From: Amycolatopsis sp. FDAARGOS 1241
GTDB lineage: Bacteria > Actinomycetota > Actinomycetes > Mycobacteriales > Pseudonocardiaceae
Direction of reading: 5' to 3'
DNA length: 64,000 bases
Assembly (NCBI RefSeq): GCF_016889705.1
Contig: NZ_CP069526.1
Location: 5,642,001-5,706,000, forward strand
Shown piece after piece: positions 51,895 to 61,466 of the stretch. A program made the translations under genes and the position numbers. The notes under the pieces were generated by a model. It had not been told where the DNA came from. It searched no databases and saw only the letters and a list, made by a program, of their open reading frames with translations. Position 1 is the stretch's first letter, and every line of letters begins with the position of its first letter.

Positions 51895-53838
51895 TCAGCC
51901 GAGCGTCGCGGCGCGGGCCTGGGTGATCACCGCGTCGAGCACACCGTCGCCGACGAGCGCCTGGCGCACGCCCCACCGGTTGGTGTTCCCGGTCTTCACG
52001 GCCTGCGCCTTCGTCACGAGCGCGTCGGCGGACGCGGTGAGCCGCTGGGCCGCCTGGTCGTCGCCGCGAGCTGAGGCGGCGAGGGCGTCGAGCTGGTCGA
52101 CGAGCGCACCGCCCCAGTAGGTGCTCGCGTCGAGCCACGGCGACGCTTCGTCGACGAACGCGCTCGCCACGTGGCCGCCCCGGATCACCTTCGCGGCGTC
52201 GCGGATCTGCACGGCGTACGCGCGCAGATCGGCCATGGAACGGCGGTGGTCACCGGCGTTCCACCGCTGCCAGAACGCCTTCGTCTTCGCCGCCAGCACC
52301 GGTGCCTGCGGCTGCCACGGCGTCGGGCCGAACGTCGGCGCGAGGTGCTCGAGGTCGGCGAAGACCGCCAGTGCCGCACTCGCCCGCGCGTCTCCGCCCG
52401 CCAGCCGCGCCAGCGCCTGCGGCCACGACCGCTCCGGCGAGTAGCCCGCATCGTTCCACGCGAAGTCGGTCGCGCCGAACTCGGCGACCTCGCTGGCCGC
52501 CTCCTGGTTCATCGGGTTCGCGACGATTCCGTTGAGGTACTGCGAAAGCCCGGCCTGGCGCTGCGCGTACGGCGCGAGCAACAGCCGTCCGGCCGACTGC
52601 TCGTAGTCGTTGACCGGGTAGTTGTCCCACAGGAACACCTTGCGTCCATACACTGTGGACACCTGCTGCGCCTCATCGGTCGTGACGCTCGGCGGGACCA
52701 CGTCGGTGCCCGTCCACTGCACGACGACCGACGGGTCGAGGTTCTCGCGCAGCTCCGTCTTGTACGGGGAATCCTTCAGGTCGCTGTACTCCGTGGGCAC
52801 CGTCTGGAGCGGCCGCGCGCCGTCGTGGGTCTTGATGAAGCCGGTCGTGATCGCGTTCAGCAGCGACACCTGCGCCTTGCCCGCGGCCGCCTGCCCGGGC
52901 GTGCCGAACGTGGTCTGGTCAGCGGCGCAGTTCCACTTGGTGTAGGAGATGTCGTCGAACGGAATCGAGAACGACCGCACGCCCAGGTCGTACACCGACT
53001 GCAGCTTCGCCTTCACCGCGGCGATGTCGTCGGGCGAGGAGAAGCAGATCGACACGCCGGGCGAGAGCGCGTAGGTGAAGTCGACGTGGTGCGCGGTCGC
53101 CGACTGCACCAGCTGACCGAGCGTGGCGAGTTCACCGGCGGGGTACGGATCGCGCCACTGCGCACGAAGGTAGGCGTCGTCCTTGGCGCTGTAGACGTAG
53201 GTGTTGGCCTTGACCTCGCCGAGGAACGCGATCTGCCGCAACCGGTCCGCCGTGCTCCACGGCGGGCCGTAGAAACCTTCGATCGAGCCGCGCAGGCTCA
53301 TGTTCGGCCAGTCGCGCACGGCGACGCCGCTGATCGCCCAGCCGTGGCCGGACGGGACGAACAGCTGCCGCAGCGTCTGCGCGCCGTAGTACTGGCCCGA
53401 GCCGTCGCGGCCGCCGATCACGATCTCGCCGCCCGCGGTGCTCAGCGCGTAGCCCTCGGCCTGGTCGGGCACTGGCACGGCGCGGGTGACGTCGGCGCGC
53501 CCGGCGCCACCGAGCCGGACCACGAGTGCGTGGCTGTGGCGGGGTTCGCGGCCGGGCGCGACGACGGTCACCTTCCGCGCGCCGTGTTCGCGCAGCAGGG
53601 CCGTGACGAGGTCCCTGGCCGCGGCGTCGGTTCCGGAGTCGGCGACGAGCACGACTTCGTCGGAAACGGGGACGTCGCCCGAATCGCGGCCGAGCGACTG
53701 CGGGGTCGGGGTGACGATCGGCAGCGCGTGCTGCTCGGGCGCGGCCGCGGCGGGTTGCGTCGCGGTGGCGAGCGCCGCGATCGAGGCCCCGGCCGCCAGG
53801 ACGGCGGCGAGGCGGCGGGTACGGGAGCGTGCGGTCAT
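51895..53838 (-). CDS. GH84 beta-N-acetylglucosaminidase (secreted)
   Basis: 647 residues. A Sec-type signal peptide (RRLAAVLAAGASIAALATA...AAA) is followed by a GH20b-like beta domain (VTPTPQSLGRDSGDVPV..., IVIGGRDGSGQYYGAQTLRQL). The GH84 barrel follows, with GSIEGFYGPPWS, NTYVYSAKDDAYLR and the catalytic Asp pair in SIPFDDISY. Bacterial GH84 enzymes remove terminal beta-GlcNAc from glycans by substrate-assisted catalysis. Middle gene of the operon, 32 bp after the fucosidase gene. Confidence 0.94.
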   Translation of the reverse strand: MTARSRTRRLAAVLAAGASIAALATATQPAAAAPEQHALPIVTPTPQSLGRDSGDVPVSDEVVLVADSGTDAAARDLVTALLREHGARKVTVVAPGREPRHSHALVVRLGGAGRADVTRAVPVPDQAEGYALSTAGGEIVIGGRDGSGQYYGAQTLRQLFVPSGHGWAISGVAVRDWPNMSLRGSIEGFYGPPWSTADRLRQIAFLGEVKANTYVYSAKDDAYLRAQWRDPYPAGELATLGQLVQSATAHHVDFTYALSPGVSICFSSPDDIAAVKAKLQSVYDLGVRSFSIPFDDISYTKWNCAADQTTFGTPGQAAAGKAQVSLLNAITTGFIKTHDGARPLQTVPTEYSDLKDSPYKTELRENLDPSVVVQWTGTDVVPPSVTTDEAQQVSTVYGRKVFLWDNYPVNDYEQSAGRLLLAPYAQRQAGLSQYLNGIVANPMNQEAASEVAEFGATDFAWNDAGYSPERSWPQALARLAGGDARASAALAVFADLEHLAPTFGPTPWQPQAPVLAAKTKAFWQRWNAGDHRRSMADLRAYAVQIRDAAKVIRGGHVASAFVDEASPWLDASTYWGGALVDQLDALAASARGDDQAAQRLTASADALVTKAQAVKTGNTNRWGVRQALVGDGVLDAVITQARAATLG

Positions 53839-53870
53839 GCGGGGGTCCCTCGGTTCGGGGTCGGGCCGGG

Positions 53871-55763
53871 TCAGGCGGCGGGCGGGACGGTGCGGTAGAG
53901 CGCGAAGGTCGACAGGTACGGCGTGGCACGGGCCTGCGTGATCACCACGCGCAGGTGGTTCGTGGTCACGGGCGCGGACAGCGTCAGCAGGCGGGTGTAG
54001 CCGATGGTGGTGACCGTGCCGAGCGTCTGCCACGTGCCGTTCACCTCGGCTTGCACCGTCGCACCCTCGACGTGCTGGCCGCGGGTGATGTCCTCACCGA
54101 GCCGGAGCTGGTCGAACGTCGCGGGTTTCGCGAGCGGCACGTCGAGGGTGCCGGCCAGTGCCCCGTGGGGCGGGGTCCACGACGTGGCGAGCGAACCGTC
54201 GGTGACCGCGGCGACGGCCTTGTCACCGGGCCGCGGCTGCGCGAGGTCGACCTGCGTGGCGGCGACGGACTTCCCGAACGCCGCCAGCGCCGCGACGTCG
54301 GCGGGAGCGAGCTCGCCGTCCGGCCCGGGCGGGACGTTCAGCAGCAGCGACGAGTTGCGGCCGACCGTGCGGCGGTAGAGGTCGACGAGCTGTGCGGCGG
54401 TCTTCGGCTGTTCATCGGGGTGGAAGAACCAGCCGGGGCGGATCGAGACGTCGGACTCGGCCGGGGCCCACTGCAGGTAGCGCACGGACGGGTCGGCCAG
54501 GACCTGGCGCGAACCGAGGTCGGTGGCCGTCGCGCCGCCGAGGAACAGCTCTTCGTTGTGCGCGGTGTTCGGGTCGCCCGACATCGGCAGCGGGCTCCAC
54601 TCCGTGGTGCGGGCCTGGCCGGACTCGTTGCCCACCCAGCGCACGCCGGCGGGACCGGCGAAGGTCACGGTGTCCGGCGACAGCGCGTGGATCATCGAGA
54701 ACCACGTGGTGAAGTCGTAGTTCTCACTGATCCCGTTGTCGCGCCAGGGGTTGGCGCCGTCGAGCCACAGCTCGTCGATCGGGCCGTACTGGGTGAACAG
54801 CTCGTAGAGCTGGTTGAGGTAGTAGGTGTTGTAGTCGTCCTCGGTCACGCTGAAGCGCGGCAGCTTGCCGGCGGCCAGCGCGGCGGCGCGGTCGTCGTCC
54901 GGTACGAGCGTCGGGATGGTGCGCTGCTTCACCGCGCTGCCGGTGCCGTAACGGCCCTGGCCCTGCGGCGCGCCGGCGCGGTCGTCGTAGGTGGCCTGTT
55001 CTTCGATGCTCAGCGGCTGCCCCGCGGCGACCTTCGCCTCGACGCGCTTGACCTCATCGGCGAAGAAGCTCGCGGGCAGTTCCGCGCCGTCGGCGGGCGA
55101 AAGGTAGACGCCGACCTTGAGGCCCGCTTTTCGGGCGGAGTCGACGTAGTCGCGCAGGATGTCGCCGCGCGGGTTGGCGCAGCCCGCGTCGCGGGCCTGC
55201 CAGAAGGCCGACGGGTCCTGCGTGCGGCTGGCCTGTGCGGCCTGGCGGGCGGCGTCGGCGCCGGTACAGCCGGGGCTGACCCACCACGGGCTCGCGACCA
55301 CGGAGTGGTTGGTGTAACGGGTCGGGTAGAGCACGAACCCGTCGTGGTGCTTGGCGGTGAGCATCACCTGCGTGACTCCCGCGGCCTTGAGCGAGCGCAT
55401 CCACTGGTCGGTGTCCACGGCGGACGGGGCGAACGTCGATTCCTTCTCCGCACCGGAGCCCCATTCGCGGTCGGTGAAGGTGTTCATGCCGAAGTGCGTG
55501 AACGCGGTGACGGGCCGCTGCTGCCACGCGAGCTGGCCGGGCCGCGGCACGACGGCGGCCGCTTTGGTGAGCACGCGGTCCATCCCGTCGCAGGGTTCGA
55601 CGGTCATGATGGTCGCGGTCTTGATCGGTCCCGTGCAGCCGCGGTCCGGCTGCACGGCTTGGATTGCTCGGTCTGCTTGGGCGGCGGTCGCGGGCACGGC
55701 CGAGCCGGCGGCGACGGTCAACAGTGCGGCCAGAACAAGGCTCCGGCGCGGCGAGATCGGCAC
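53871..55763 (-). CDS. GH29 alpha-L-fucosidase (secreted)
   Basis: 630 residues from GTG 55763 with AGGAGGAG upstream. The signal peptide (RRSLVLAALLTVAAGSAVPATAAQ) leads to a GH29 barrel: FTHFGMNTFTDREWG, LTAKHHDGFVLYPTRYTNHSV, the nucleophile Asp in ELWLDGANPW and LLLNVPPGPDGELAP. A C-terminal beta-sandwich of the F5/8 or CBM32 type (about 500-630) may bind the glycan. It removes alpha-linked fucose, the step that must come first on Lewis-type structures, and it is first in the operon. Confidence 0.94.
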   Translation of the reverse strand: MPISPRRSLVLAALLTVAAGSAVPATAAQADRAIQAVQPDRGCTGPIKTATIMTVEPCDGMDRVLTKAAAVVPRPGQLAWQQRPVTAFTHFGMNTFTDREWGSGAEKESTFAPSAVDTDQWMRSLKAAGVTQVMLTAKHHDGFVLYPTRYTNHSVVASPWWVSPGCTGADAARQAAQASRTQDPSAFWQARDAGCANPRGDILRDYVDSARKAGLKVGVYLSPADGAELPASFFADEVKRVEAKVAAGQPLSIEEQATYDDRAGAPQGQGRYGTGSAVKQRTIPTLVPDDDRAAALAAGKLPRFSVTEDDYNTYYLNQLYELFTQYGPIDELWLDGANPWRDNGISENYDFTTWFSMIHALSPDTVTFAGPAGVRWVGNESGQARTTEWSPLPMSGDPNTAHNEELFLGGATATDLGSRQVLADPSVRYLQWAPAESDVSIRPGWFFHPDEQPKTAAQLVDLYRRTVGRNSSLLLNVPPGPDGELAPADVAALAAFGKSVAATQVDLAQPRPGDKAVAAVTDGSLATSWTPPHGALAGTLDVPLAKPATFDQLRLGEDITRGQHVEGATVQAEVNGTWQTLGTVTTIGYTRLLTLSAPVTTNHLRVVITQARATPYLSTFALYRTVPPAA

Positions 55764-55836
55764 GTGCTCCTCCTGACGAGTTCGCGCGGCCGCCTGCCCC
55801 GGTGGCGGCCGGCGACGAGCTGGTGGATCGCCCAGC

Positions 55837-55866
55837 ACATTAGGTGCGAAATCCATCGGATGTCTA
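55837..55866 (-). promoter_or_regulatory. Promoter of the glycosidase operon
   Basis: On the minus strand TAGACA (55866-55861), 18 nt, TAATGT (55842-55837). The -35 lies in the palindrome GTCTAGAC (55862-55869), and ATCC-atc-GGAT falls in the spacer, which may mark a regulator site. Confidence 0.5.
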
Positions 55867-56031
55867 GACCTACTCAGGGGAGGTGTGTGCAACTGTCCGA
55901 TCGTTGTCCGACTGCGTCAATCGTTGTTCACTCCTGGTTGATGGCGTTAACTGACCGGAAAACGCAGGTCCCGGCCGACGTTCGGGGGAGGTCAGTCCTC
56001 CGATGGGTTCCGGGCGACTAGCATTCTGGGA

Positions 56032-57147
56032 GTGCTGACGGTGCTGGGGTGGGTCACCTTCGTGGTGTGGCTGGGCCTCACGTTCTGCCACGGTTTCTAC
56101 TGGCGCACGGACCAGCGCCTGCCGCCGCTGTCGCGGCCGGCGGAGTGGCCCTCGGTCGCGATCGTGGTGCCGGCGCGCGACGAGGCGGCCGTGCTCCCGT
56201 CGACGCTGCCGGCCCTGCTCGCGCAGCGGTATCCGGGTTCCGCGCGCGTGATCCTCGTCGACGACGCGAGCACCGACGGCACGGGGGAGCTCGCGCGCCG
56301 GCTGGGCACTTCGTCGTCGCTGCCGCTGACGGTGGTCACGCCCGACCCCCTGCCGGACGGCTGGACGGGCAAGCTCTGGGCGGCCGCACGTGGTGTGGCC
56401 GAGGCGGGCGCGGTGGACTTCGTGCTGCTGACCGACGCGGACATCGCGCACGGGGCGGGTTCGCTGGAGACGCTGGTTTCGGCCGCCGGGCGCTACGACC
56501 TGGTGTCGCAAATGGCCGTGCTGCGGACGTCGACGCCCTGGGAACGCTTGATCGTGCCGGCGTTCGTGTACTTCTTCGCGATGCTTTACCCGTTCCGGCG
56601 GGTGAACTCAGCACGCTCCCGCGTCGCCGCGGCCGCCGGGGGCTGCGTGCTCGTGCGGCGATCCGCATTGGAGCGCGCGGGCGGCCTCGCCGCCATCCGC
56701 GGCGCCGTCATCGACGACGTCGCCCTGGCCCGCGTGGTGTCAGCCGCGGGCGGGCGCACCTGGCTCGGCTTCGCGACGAACGTCCACAGTGTACGGCCGT
56801 ATCCCCGGCCGGCCGACCTGTGGCACATGGTGACCCGCACGGCCTACACGCAGTTGCGGCATTCGCCGATCGTGCTGCTGGGCACGGTCATCGGGCTGGC
56901 AGTGGTGTTCCTCGCTCCCCCGGTGCTGACCTTCACCGGGCCGTCGTGGCCGGCCTTGGGCGCCTGGGCACTGATGGCGGCGACGTTCGTGCCAATCGCC
57001 CGGTATTACCGGCAGTGGCCGGTGCTGGGCGTCCTGCTGCCGGTGACGGCTTTGCTGTACACGCTGATGACGCTGGACTCGGCGCGGCGGCACTTCGCCG
57101 GCCGCGGGGCGGGGTGGAAGGGCCGGCACTACTCGACATCGGCCTGA
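56032..57147 (+). CDS. Family 2 glycosyltransferase, HpnB-like (hopene-associated)
   Basis: 371 residues from GTG 56032. One N-terminal membrane segment, then a GT2 domain: VAIVVPARDEAAVLP, VILVDDASTDGTGELA (metal-binding region), WTGKLWAAARGV, LLTDADIAHG (DAD) and GAVIDDVALARVV, followed by three C-terminal membrane segments. WTGKLWA and this topology resemble hopene-associated HpnB proteins. No squalene-hopene genes are nearby, so its lipid acceptor is uncertain. Confidence 0.87.
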   Translation: MLTVLGWVTFVVWLGLTFCHGFYWRTDQRLPPLSRPAEWPSVAIVVPARDEAAVLPSTLPALLAQRYPGSARVILVDDASTDGTGELARRLGTSSSLPLTVVTPDPLPDGWTGKLWAAARGVAEAGAVDFVLLTDADIAHGAGSLETLVSAAGRYDLVSQMAVLRTSTPWERLIVPAFVYFFAMLYPFRRVNSARSRVAAAAGGCVLVRRSALERAGGLAAIRGAVIDDVALARVVSAAGGRTWLGFATNVHSVRPYPRPADLWHMVTRTAYTQLRHSPIVLLGTVIGLAVVFLAPPVLTFTGPSWPALGAWALMAATFVPIARYYRQWPVLGVLLPVTALLYTLMTLDSARRHFAGRGAGWKGRHYSTSA

Positions 57148-57602
57148 CGCCGGCGGCCGAGGGAGTCACCGAGGGTCCAGATCGACGCGCCGAGCAGCAC
57201 GAGGTCCTTGAGCAGGAACTGCCCGACCGGCGACAGCGCGGGGAAGCCGCCCGCGGCGGGATCGCCGATGCCGGGCGTGGTGAAGAAGAAGCTGATCGTG
57301 CTGAGGAACAGCAGGATCGCGACGACACTTCCCGCAGCCGAGGTCCGCGGGAACCACGGGCCGGCGGCGATGAGCACGGCGGCACCCACCTCGACGACGC
57401 CGAACACCGCGGCGAGCGGTTGCGGGGCGAGCACGTGAGCCGTCCAGGCCAGCAACGGGCTGGGGGAGACGTAGTGCTGGACGCGGATGGCTTCGGACGT
57501 GGTGAACTTCAGCGCGCCGATCCATGCGACGACCACCACGAGCCCGTACCGCACGACGACGCCACCGGCGGCGGTCGCTCGCCGCTCGATCGTGGATTCC
57601 AC
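57129..57602 (-). CDS. DUF417 (YkgB/RclC-like) membrane protein
   Basis: 157 residues from GTG 57602 with four membrane segments. GLVVVVAWIGALKFTTSEA, VQHYVSPSPLLAW and TPGIGDPAAGGFPALSPVGQFLLKDLVLLGAS match the DUF417 pattern. RclC of E. coli belongs here and contributes to reactive-chlorine resistance; function in actinobacteria is unknown. It ends 19 bp inside the convergent glycosyltransferase gene. Confidence 0.88.
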   Translation of the reverse strand: MESTIERRATAAGGVVVRYGLVVVVAWIGALKFTTSEAIRVQHYVSPSPLLAWTAHVLAPQPLAAVFGVVEVGAAVLIAAGPWFPRTSAAGSVVAILLFLSTISFFFTTPGIGDPAAGGFPALSPVGQFLLKDLVLLGASIWTLGDSLGRRRQADVE

Positions 57603-57737
57603 TGGTTCTCTTTCCTTCCGCCGGCGGACTCCGGGCGACGGTAACCAAGATCAGCTCGCCGGAACCGGCTCGGCGGCTTACGAATCGCTGACGGGCCGCG
57701 GTTGACAGGCGAGGCGATGCCCGGCCATGATGAACGC

Positions 57738-57758
57738 ATGTTCATGAACATTTGTTCA
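57738..57758. promoter_or_regulatory. TetR-type operator ATGTTCATGAACAT/TGAACATTTGTTCA
   Basis: Two overlapping dyads, ATGTTCATGAACAT (57738-57751, perfect) and TGAACA-TT-TGTTCA (57745-57758), lie 18 bp before the methyltransferase ATG. Likely bound by the TetR encoded just downstream. Confidence 0.7.
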
Positions 57759-57775
57759 TAATCGAGGAGGTCGTC

Positions 57776-58582
57776 ATGACCGGCATCGTCAACACCGCAC
57801 AGGCCGACGCGTGGAACGGCTACGAGGGTGCACACTGGGCGGCGCACGCCGATCGGTACGACGCGGTGAACAGCGGGTTCAACGAAATCCTGCTGGCGCA
57901 GGTGGGCCCGGACGACCGGGTCGTCGACCTCGGGTGCGGGACCGGGCAGCTGACGCGGCTCGCGGCGAACCGGGCCAGGCACGTGCTCGGGGTCGATCTG
58001 TCGGAGCCGATGCTGGCGACGGCGCGGGCGCGGGCCGCCGACTTACCGAACGTCAGGTTCGAACGCGGCGACGTGCAGGCGCACGAGTTCGGCAAGGGGT
58101 CGTTCGACGTGGCGCTGAGCCGGTTCGGGGTGATGTTCTTCGCGGATCCGGTTGCGGCGTTCGCGCGGGTGCGCGGCGCGTTGCGGCCGGGCGGGCGGCT
58201 CGCGTTCGTGAGCCTGACCGAGCTGGCGGGAACCGATCTCGGCGTGGTGTTCGGGGCAATGGCGGCACATCTGCCTCGGCCGGAGCGGAGCGGGCCGACG
58301 TCCCTGGCGGATCCCGCCCACGTCCGGGCGCTGCTGGCGGAGGCGGGGTTCCGGGACGTCGTGTGCACGTACGTGGAGGCCGAGCAGGTGTGGGGGCGGG
58401 ACGTCACCGACGCGGCGGAGTTCATCGAGGCGTGGGGACCGGTGCGCCACCACCTGCAGCTGGCCTCGCCCGAGGCAGCGGCGCGGGCACGGGCTGCGCT
58501 GGCCGCGGCGTTGCCGGCGTTCGCGGGGCCGGGCGGCGTGCGGTTGCGGGGCGCGGCGTGGCTGGTGACCGCCACGCGGTGA
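57776..58582 (+). CDS. Class I SAM-dependent methyltransferase
   Basis: 268 residues from ATG 57776 (GAGGAGG upstream). SAM-binding motifs: DRVVDLGCGTGQLTRLA (motif I), VLGVDLSEPML (motif II), VRFERGDVQAHEFGKGSFDVALSRFGVMFFADP. It resembles UbiE-like small-molecule methyltransferases. It overlaps or abuts the TetR gene behind it and shares its operator, so they are an autoregulated pair. Acceptor unknown. Confidence 0.9.
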   Translation: MTGIVNTAQADAWNGYEGAHWAAHADRYDAVNSGFNEILLAQVGPDDRVVDLGCGTGQLTRLAANRARHVLGVDLSEPMLATARARAADLPNVRFERGDVQAHEFGKGSFDVALSRFGVMFFADPVAAFARVRGALRPGGRLAFVSLTELAGTDLGVVFGAMAAHLPRPERSGPTSLADPAHVRALLAEAGFRDVVCTYVEAEQVWGRDVTDAAEFIEAWGPVRHHLQLASPEAAARARAALAAALPAFAGPGGVRLRGAAWLVTATR

Positions 58583-58587
58583 ATACG

Positions 58588-59214
58588 ATGTCCGCGATGT
58601 CACCCCGGACGGCGGCGGCCCTGCGCGACGGAGACCGGAGCCTGCGCGAGCACCTCATCGCGACGGCGGGCGCCCTCATGGCCGAAGAGGGCGCGGCGAA
58701 GCTGACCGTGCGCGCGATCGCGCACCGGGCGGGCGTCGCGGACGGCGTGCTGTACAACCACTTCGCGGACAAGGAGGAGCTGCTGGCGCACGCGCTGCGC
58801 GCCCACGTCCGCGCCGTCGAAAGCGACCTGGGCGACCTGCCGGTGCCCGGTGCCGGCACGGTCGAGGCCGGCCTGCGCGCGCACCTCGAGTACGGGCTCG
58901 CGCTGCATCGTGCGATCCTGCCGACCTTCGCCGGCCTGGTCACGCAACCCGCGGTCCTCACCCGGTTCGCCGAGCTCGCCACCCCCGGCACCGACTGGCG
59001 CGACCGGCTGCTCAGCTACCTCCACGCCGAGCGCGACCTGGGCCGCCTCGCCCCGGACGCCCACCTGGACGCCACGGCGGCCCTCCTTGTCGGCGTCTGC
59101 CACGAAACGGTGCTGTCCGCCTTGGTACCGCTCACCGGCTCCCCCGTGGAACCACCGGTCGACGCCGTCGTGGCGACGGTGCTGCAGGGCATCGGCCCTC
59201 GCGCGGACCCGTGA
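58588..59214 (+). CDS. TetR-family regulator
   Basis: 208 residues from ATG 58588 (GTG 58579, overlapping the methyltransferase stop, or ATG 58597 are alternatives). The helix-turn-helix covers about residues 20-65 (LREHLIATAGALMAEEGAAKLTVRAIAHRAGVADGVLYNHFADKEEL). Predicted to bind the TGAACA/TGTTCA dyads upstream of its operon. Confidence 0.9.
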   Translation: MSAMSPRTAAALRDGDRSLREHLIATAGALMAEEGAAKLTVRAIAHRAGVADGVLYNHFADKEELLAHALRAHVRAVESDLGDLPVPGAGTVEAGLRAHLEYGLALHRAILPTFAGLVTQPAVLTRFAELATPGTDWRDRLLSYLHAERDLGRLAPDAHLDATAALLVGVCHETVLSALVPLTGSPVEPPVDAVVATVLQGIGPRADP

Positions 59215-59516
59215 GCCACAGCCGCGCCCAGTTCGTCACGGCTGCCCCCGAATGGACACGGCACCGGCCGTTGATCCTGGCGGTCCTCCCAGCGCGGCCG
59301 GAGGACAGTGCACGGCAACGCCCACCCACCGGGCGGCAAACCGACAGCTTCAGCGAAGCACGGCGAAGCGCCGTGATCAACGCGGCGACGGCGGCGAGCG
59401 ACAGCCGCACCAGAGCGGTCGCCGAACCTCCGTTCCTGGTGGACGAACTCACGGCTCCGTCCCGGCGAAGGTTGTCCGACACCCCCTGATCCGTCCTCAG
59501 TGGACCACAAGCCGGT
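59215..59516. other. Non-coding interval, no feature recognised
   Basis: About 300 bp between the TetR stop and the convergent GH15 gene stop. No credible gene and no strong hairpin seen. Confidence 0.45.
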
Positions 59517-61340
59517 TCACTGGCCGCCGAGGGCCCGATCCAGCGCGAGCGCCGCGTCGATCAGCGCTAGGTGCGTGAACGCCTGCGGGAAGTTCCCGAT
59601 CTGCTCGCCGGTGAGCGCGATCTCCTCGGAGTACAGCCCGACGTGGTTGGCGTAGGTGAGCATCTTCTCGAAGGCCTGCCGCGCCTGGTCGACGCGGCCC
59701 GCGCGGGCCAGCGCGTCGACGTAGGTGAAGGTGCACAAGGAGAACGTGCCTTCCGAGCCGCGCAGGCCGTCGGGAGAGGCGCTGGGGTCGTAGCGGTACA
59801 CGAGACTGTCGGTGACGAGCTCGCTGTTCATCGCGTCGAGCGTGGCGAGCCACTGCGGGTCGCGGGGCCCGATGAAGCCGACCATGGGCATCCGCAGCAG
59901 GGACGAGTCGAGCACGTCGGTGTTGTAGTGCTGCACGAACGCTTGCCGCGTGGAGTTCCAGCCGCGCTCGAGCACCTGGGTGTAGATGCCGTCGCGGGCG
60001 GCGCGCCAGCGGTCGAGGTCCGCCGGGCGGCCGTGTTCTTCGGCCAGCCGGATGCCGCGGTCGAGCGCGACCCAGCACATGAGCCGCCCGTAAGTGAACG
60101 GCTGGCGGCCGCCGCGGGTTTCCCAGATGCCCTCCTCGGGCTGGTCCCAGTGGTCGGCGACCCAGTCGAGCACGCCGGTCAGCGCCGTCCAGCCGCGCTG
60201 GGGCACGGTGAGCCCGGCCCGGTGCGCGACGAACACGCTGTCGAGAGCCTCACCGTAGATGTCGAGTTGCAACTGCTCGGCGGCGCCGTTGCCGACGCGG
60301 ACCGGGCGCGAGCCGCGGTAGCCCGACCAGTGCTCAAGCACGTCCTCCTTGAGGTCCGCCGACCCGTCGATGCGGTACATGATGTTGAGCGGGCCGCCGT
60401 TGCCGACGGTGTGCTCGCGGATCCGCGCGCCCAGCCACGTGCCGAACTTCTCGGCTTCCTCGACGAAACCCAGGCCCAGCAGTGCGTAGACGGAGAACGA
60501 CGCGTCGCGCACCCAGGTGTAGCGGTAGTCCCAGTTGCGCTCCCCGCCGACCTGCTCCGGCAGCGCCATCGTCGGCGCGGCGACGAGCCCGCCCGTCGGC
60601 GCGTAGGTCATCAGCTTGAGCGTGATCGCGGAGCGCTCCACGATCTCGCGCCACCGGCCGCGGTAGGTCGAGCGCGCGAGCCAGGAACGCCAGTGCGCCA
60701 CGGTGTCCTGGAAAAGCTGCTCGACCTCACCCACACGGATCTCGCGCGGCGGCCCCTCGGCGCCGGACTCGAGCACCAGCCCGCGCACCTGGCCGGCGGT
60801 CAGCTTCACCGTGCCGCGCACGTCGCCGTCGTGCACCTGGACGTGCGCGAGCCGCTCGTCGCCCGGTTCGCGCACGGTGTGCAGCGTGAGCGACAGCGCG
60901 TCCGTCCCGAACACCACGCCTTCGCCCGTCACGTCCACACGGTGCGGCACCCGCCCGTAGCCGAAGCGCGGCGCCAGCACGAGCTCGAAGGTCATCGTTC
61001 CGCGGACGCACCGAAGCAGCCGCACGAGCCGGTGGTTGTCCGTCGCCTGCTCGCCCAGCGCAGGCATGAAGTCCACGACTTCCCCGACGCCACCGGGCGT
61101 GAAAAACCGCGTGATCAGCGCCGCCGTATCGGGGTGGTACATCTGCTTCGCCTCGTACGGCGTGCCCGCGGGACGCAGCTGGAACCGGCCGCCGTGCTCG
61201 TCGTCCAGCAGCGCGGCGAACACGCTCGGCGAATCGAAGCGCGGGCAGCAGAACCAGTCGACGGAGCCGTCCGTCGTGATCAGCGCAGCGGTCTGCAGGT
61301 CGCCGACCAGCCCGTGGTCGGCGATCGCGGTCTCGGTCAT
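59517..61340 (-). CDS. GH15-family glycoside hydrolase (trehalase/glucoamylase-like)
   Basis: 607 residues, no signal peptide. An N-terminal beta-sandwich (IADHGLVGDLQTAALITTDGSVDWFCCPRFDSPSVFAALLD) precedes the alpha6/alpha6 barrel: PEQVGGERNWDYRYTWVRDASFSVYALL, PEEGIWETRGG (catalytic Glu region) and GTFSLCTFTYVDALARAG (second acid region). This is the cytoplasmic GH15 group that includes mycobacterial trehalases and glucan hydrolases. It would turn over internal trehalose or oligoglucans. Single gene, divergent from the MFS gene. Confidence 0.93.
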   Translation of the reverse strand: MTETAIADHGLVGDLQTAALITTDGSVDWFCCPRFDSPSVFAALLDDEHGGRFQLRPAGTPYEAKQMYHPDTAALITRFFTPGGVGEVVDFMPALGEQATDNHRLVRLLRCVRGTMTFELVLAPRFGYGRVPHRVDVTGEGVVFGTDALSLTLHTVREPGDERLAHVQVHDGDVRGTVKLTAGQVRGLVLESGAEGPPREIRVGEVEQLFQDTVAHWRSWLARSTYRGRWREIVERSAITLKLMTYAPTGGLVAAPTMALPEQVGGERNWDYRYTWVRDASFSVYALLGLGFVEEAEKFGTWLGARIREHTVGNGGPLNIMYRIDGSADLKEDVLEHWSGYRGSRPVRVGNGAAEQLQLDIYGEALDSVFVAHRAGLTVPQRGWTALTGVLDWVADHWDQPEEGIWETRGGRQPFTYGRLMCWVALDRGIRLAEEHGRPADLDRWRAARDGIYTQVLERGWNSTRQAFVQHYNTDVLDSSLLRMPMVGFIGPRDPQWLATLDAMNSELVTDSLVYRYDPSASPDGLRGSEGTFSLCTFTYVDALARAGRVDQARQAFEKMLTYANHVGLYSEEIALTGEQIGNFPQAFTHLALIDAALALDRALGGQ

Positions 61341-61466
61341 GTCCCCGCCTCCCTTGCCCGGCCACGATGGGACCGGCGCTCTTGCCCAGCCTCGGGTGAG
61401 GCGGGGCGTGGCGGGTCATCCGCAGGAGGTGATGCCATCGCCGCGGCCGCTCCGCAGGGTTTCGCG

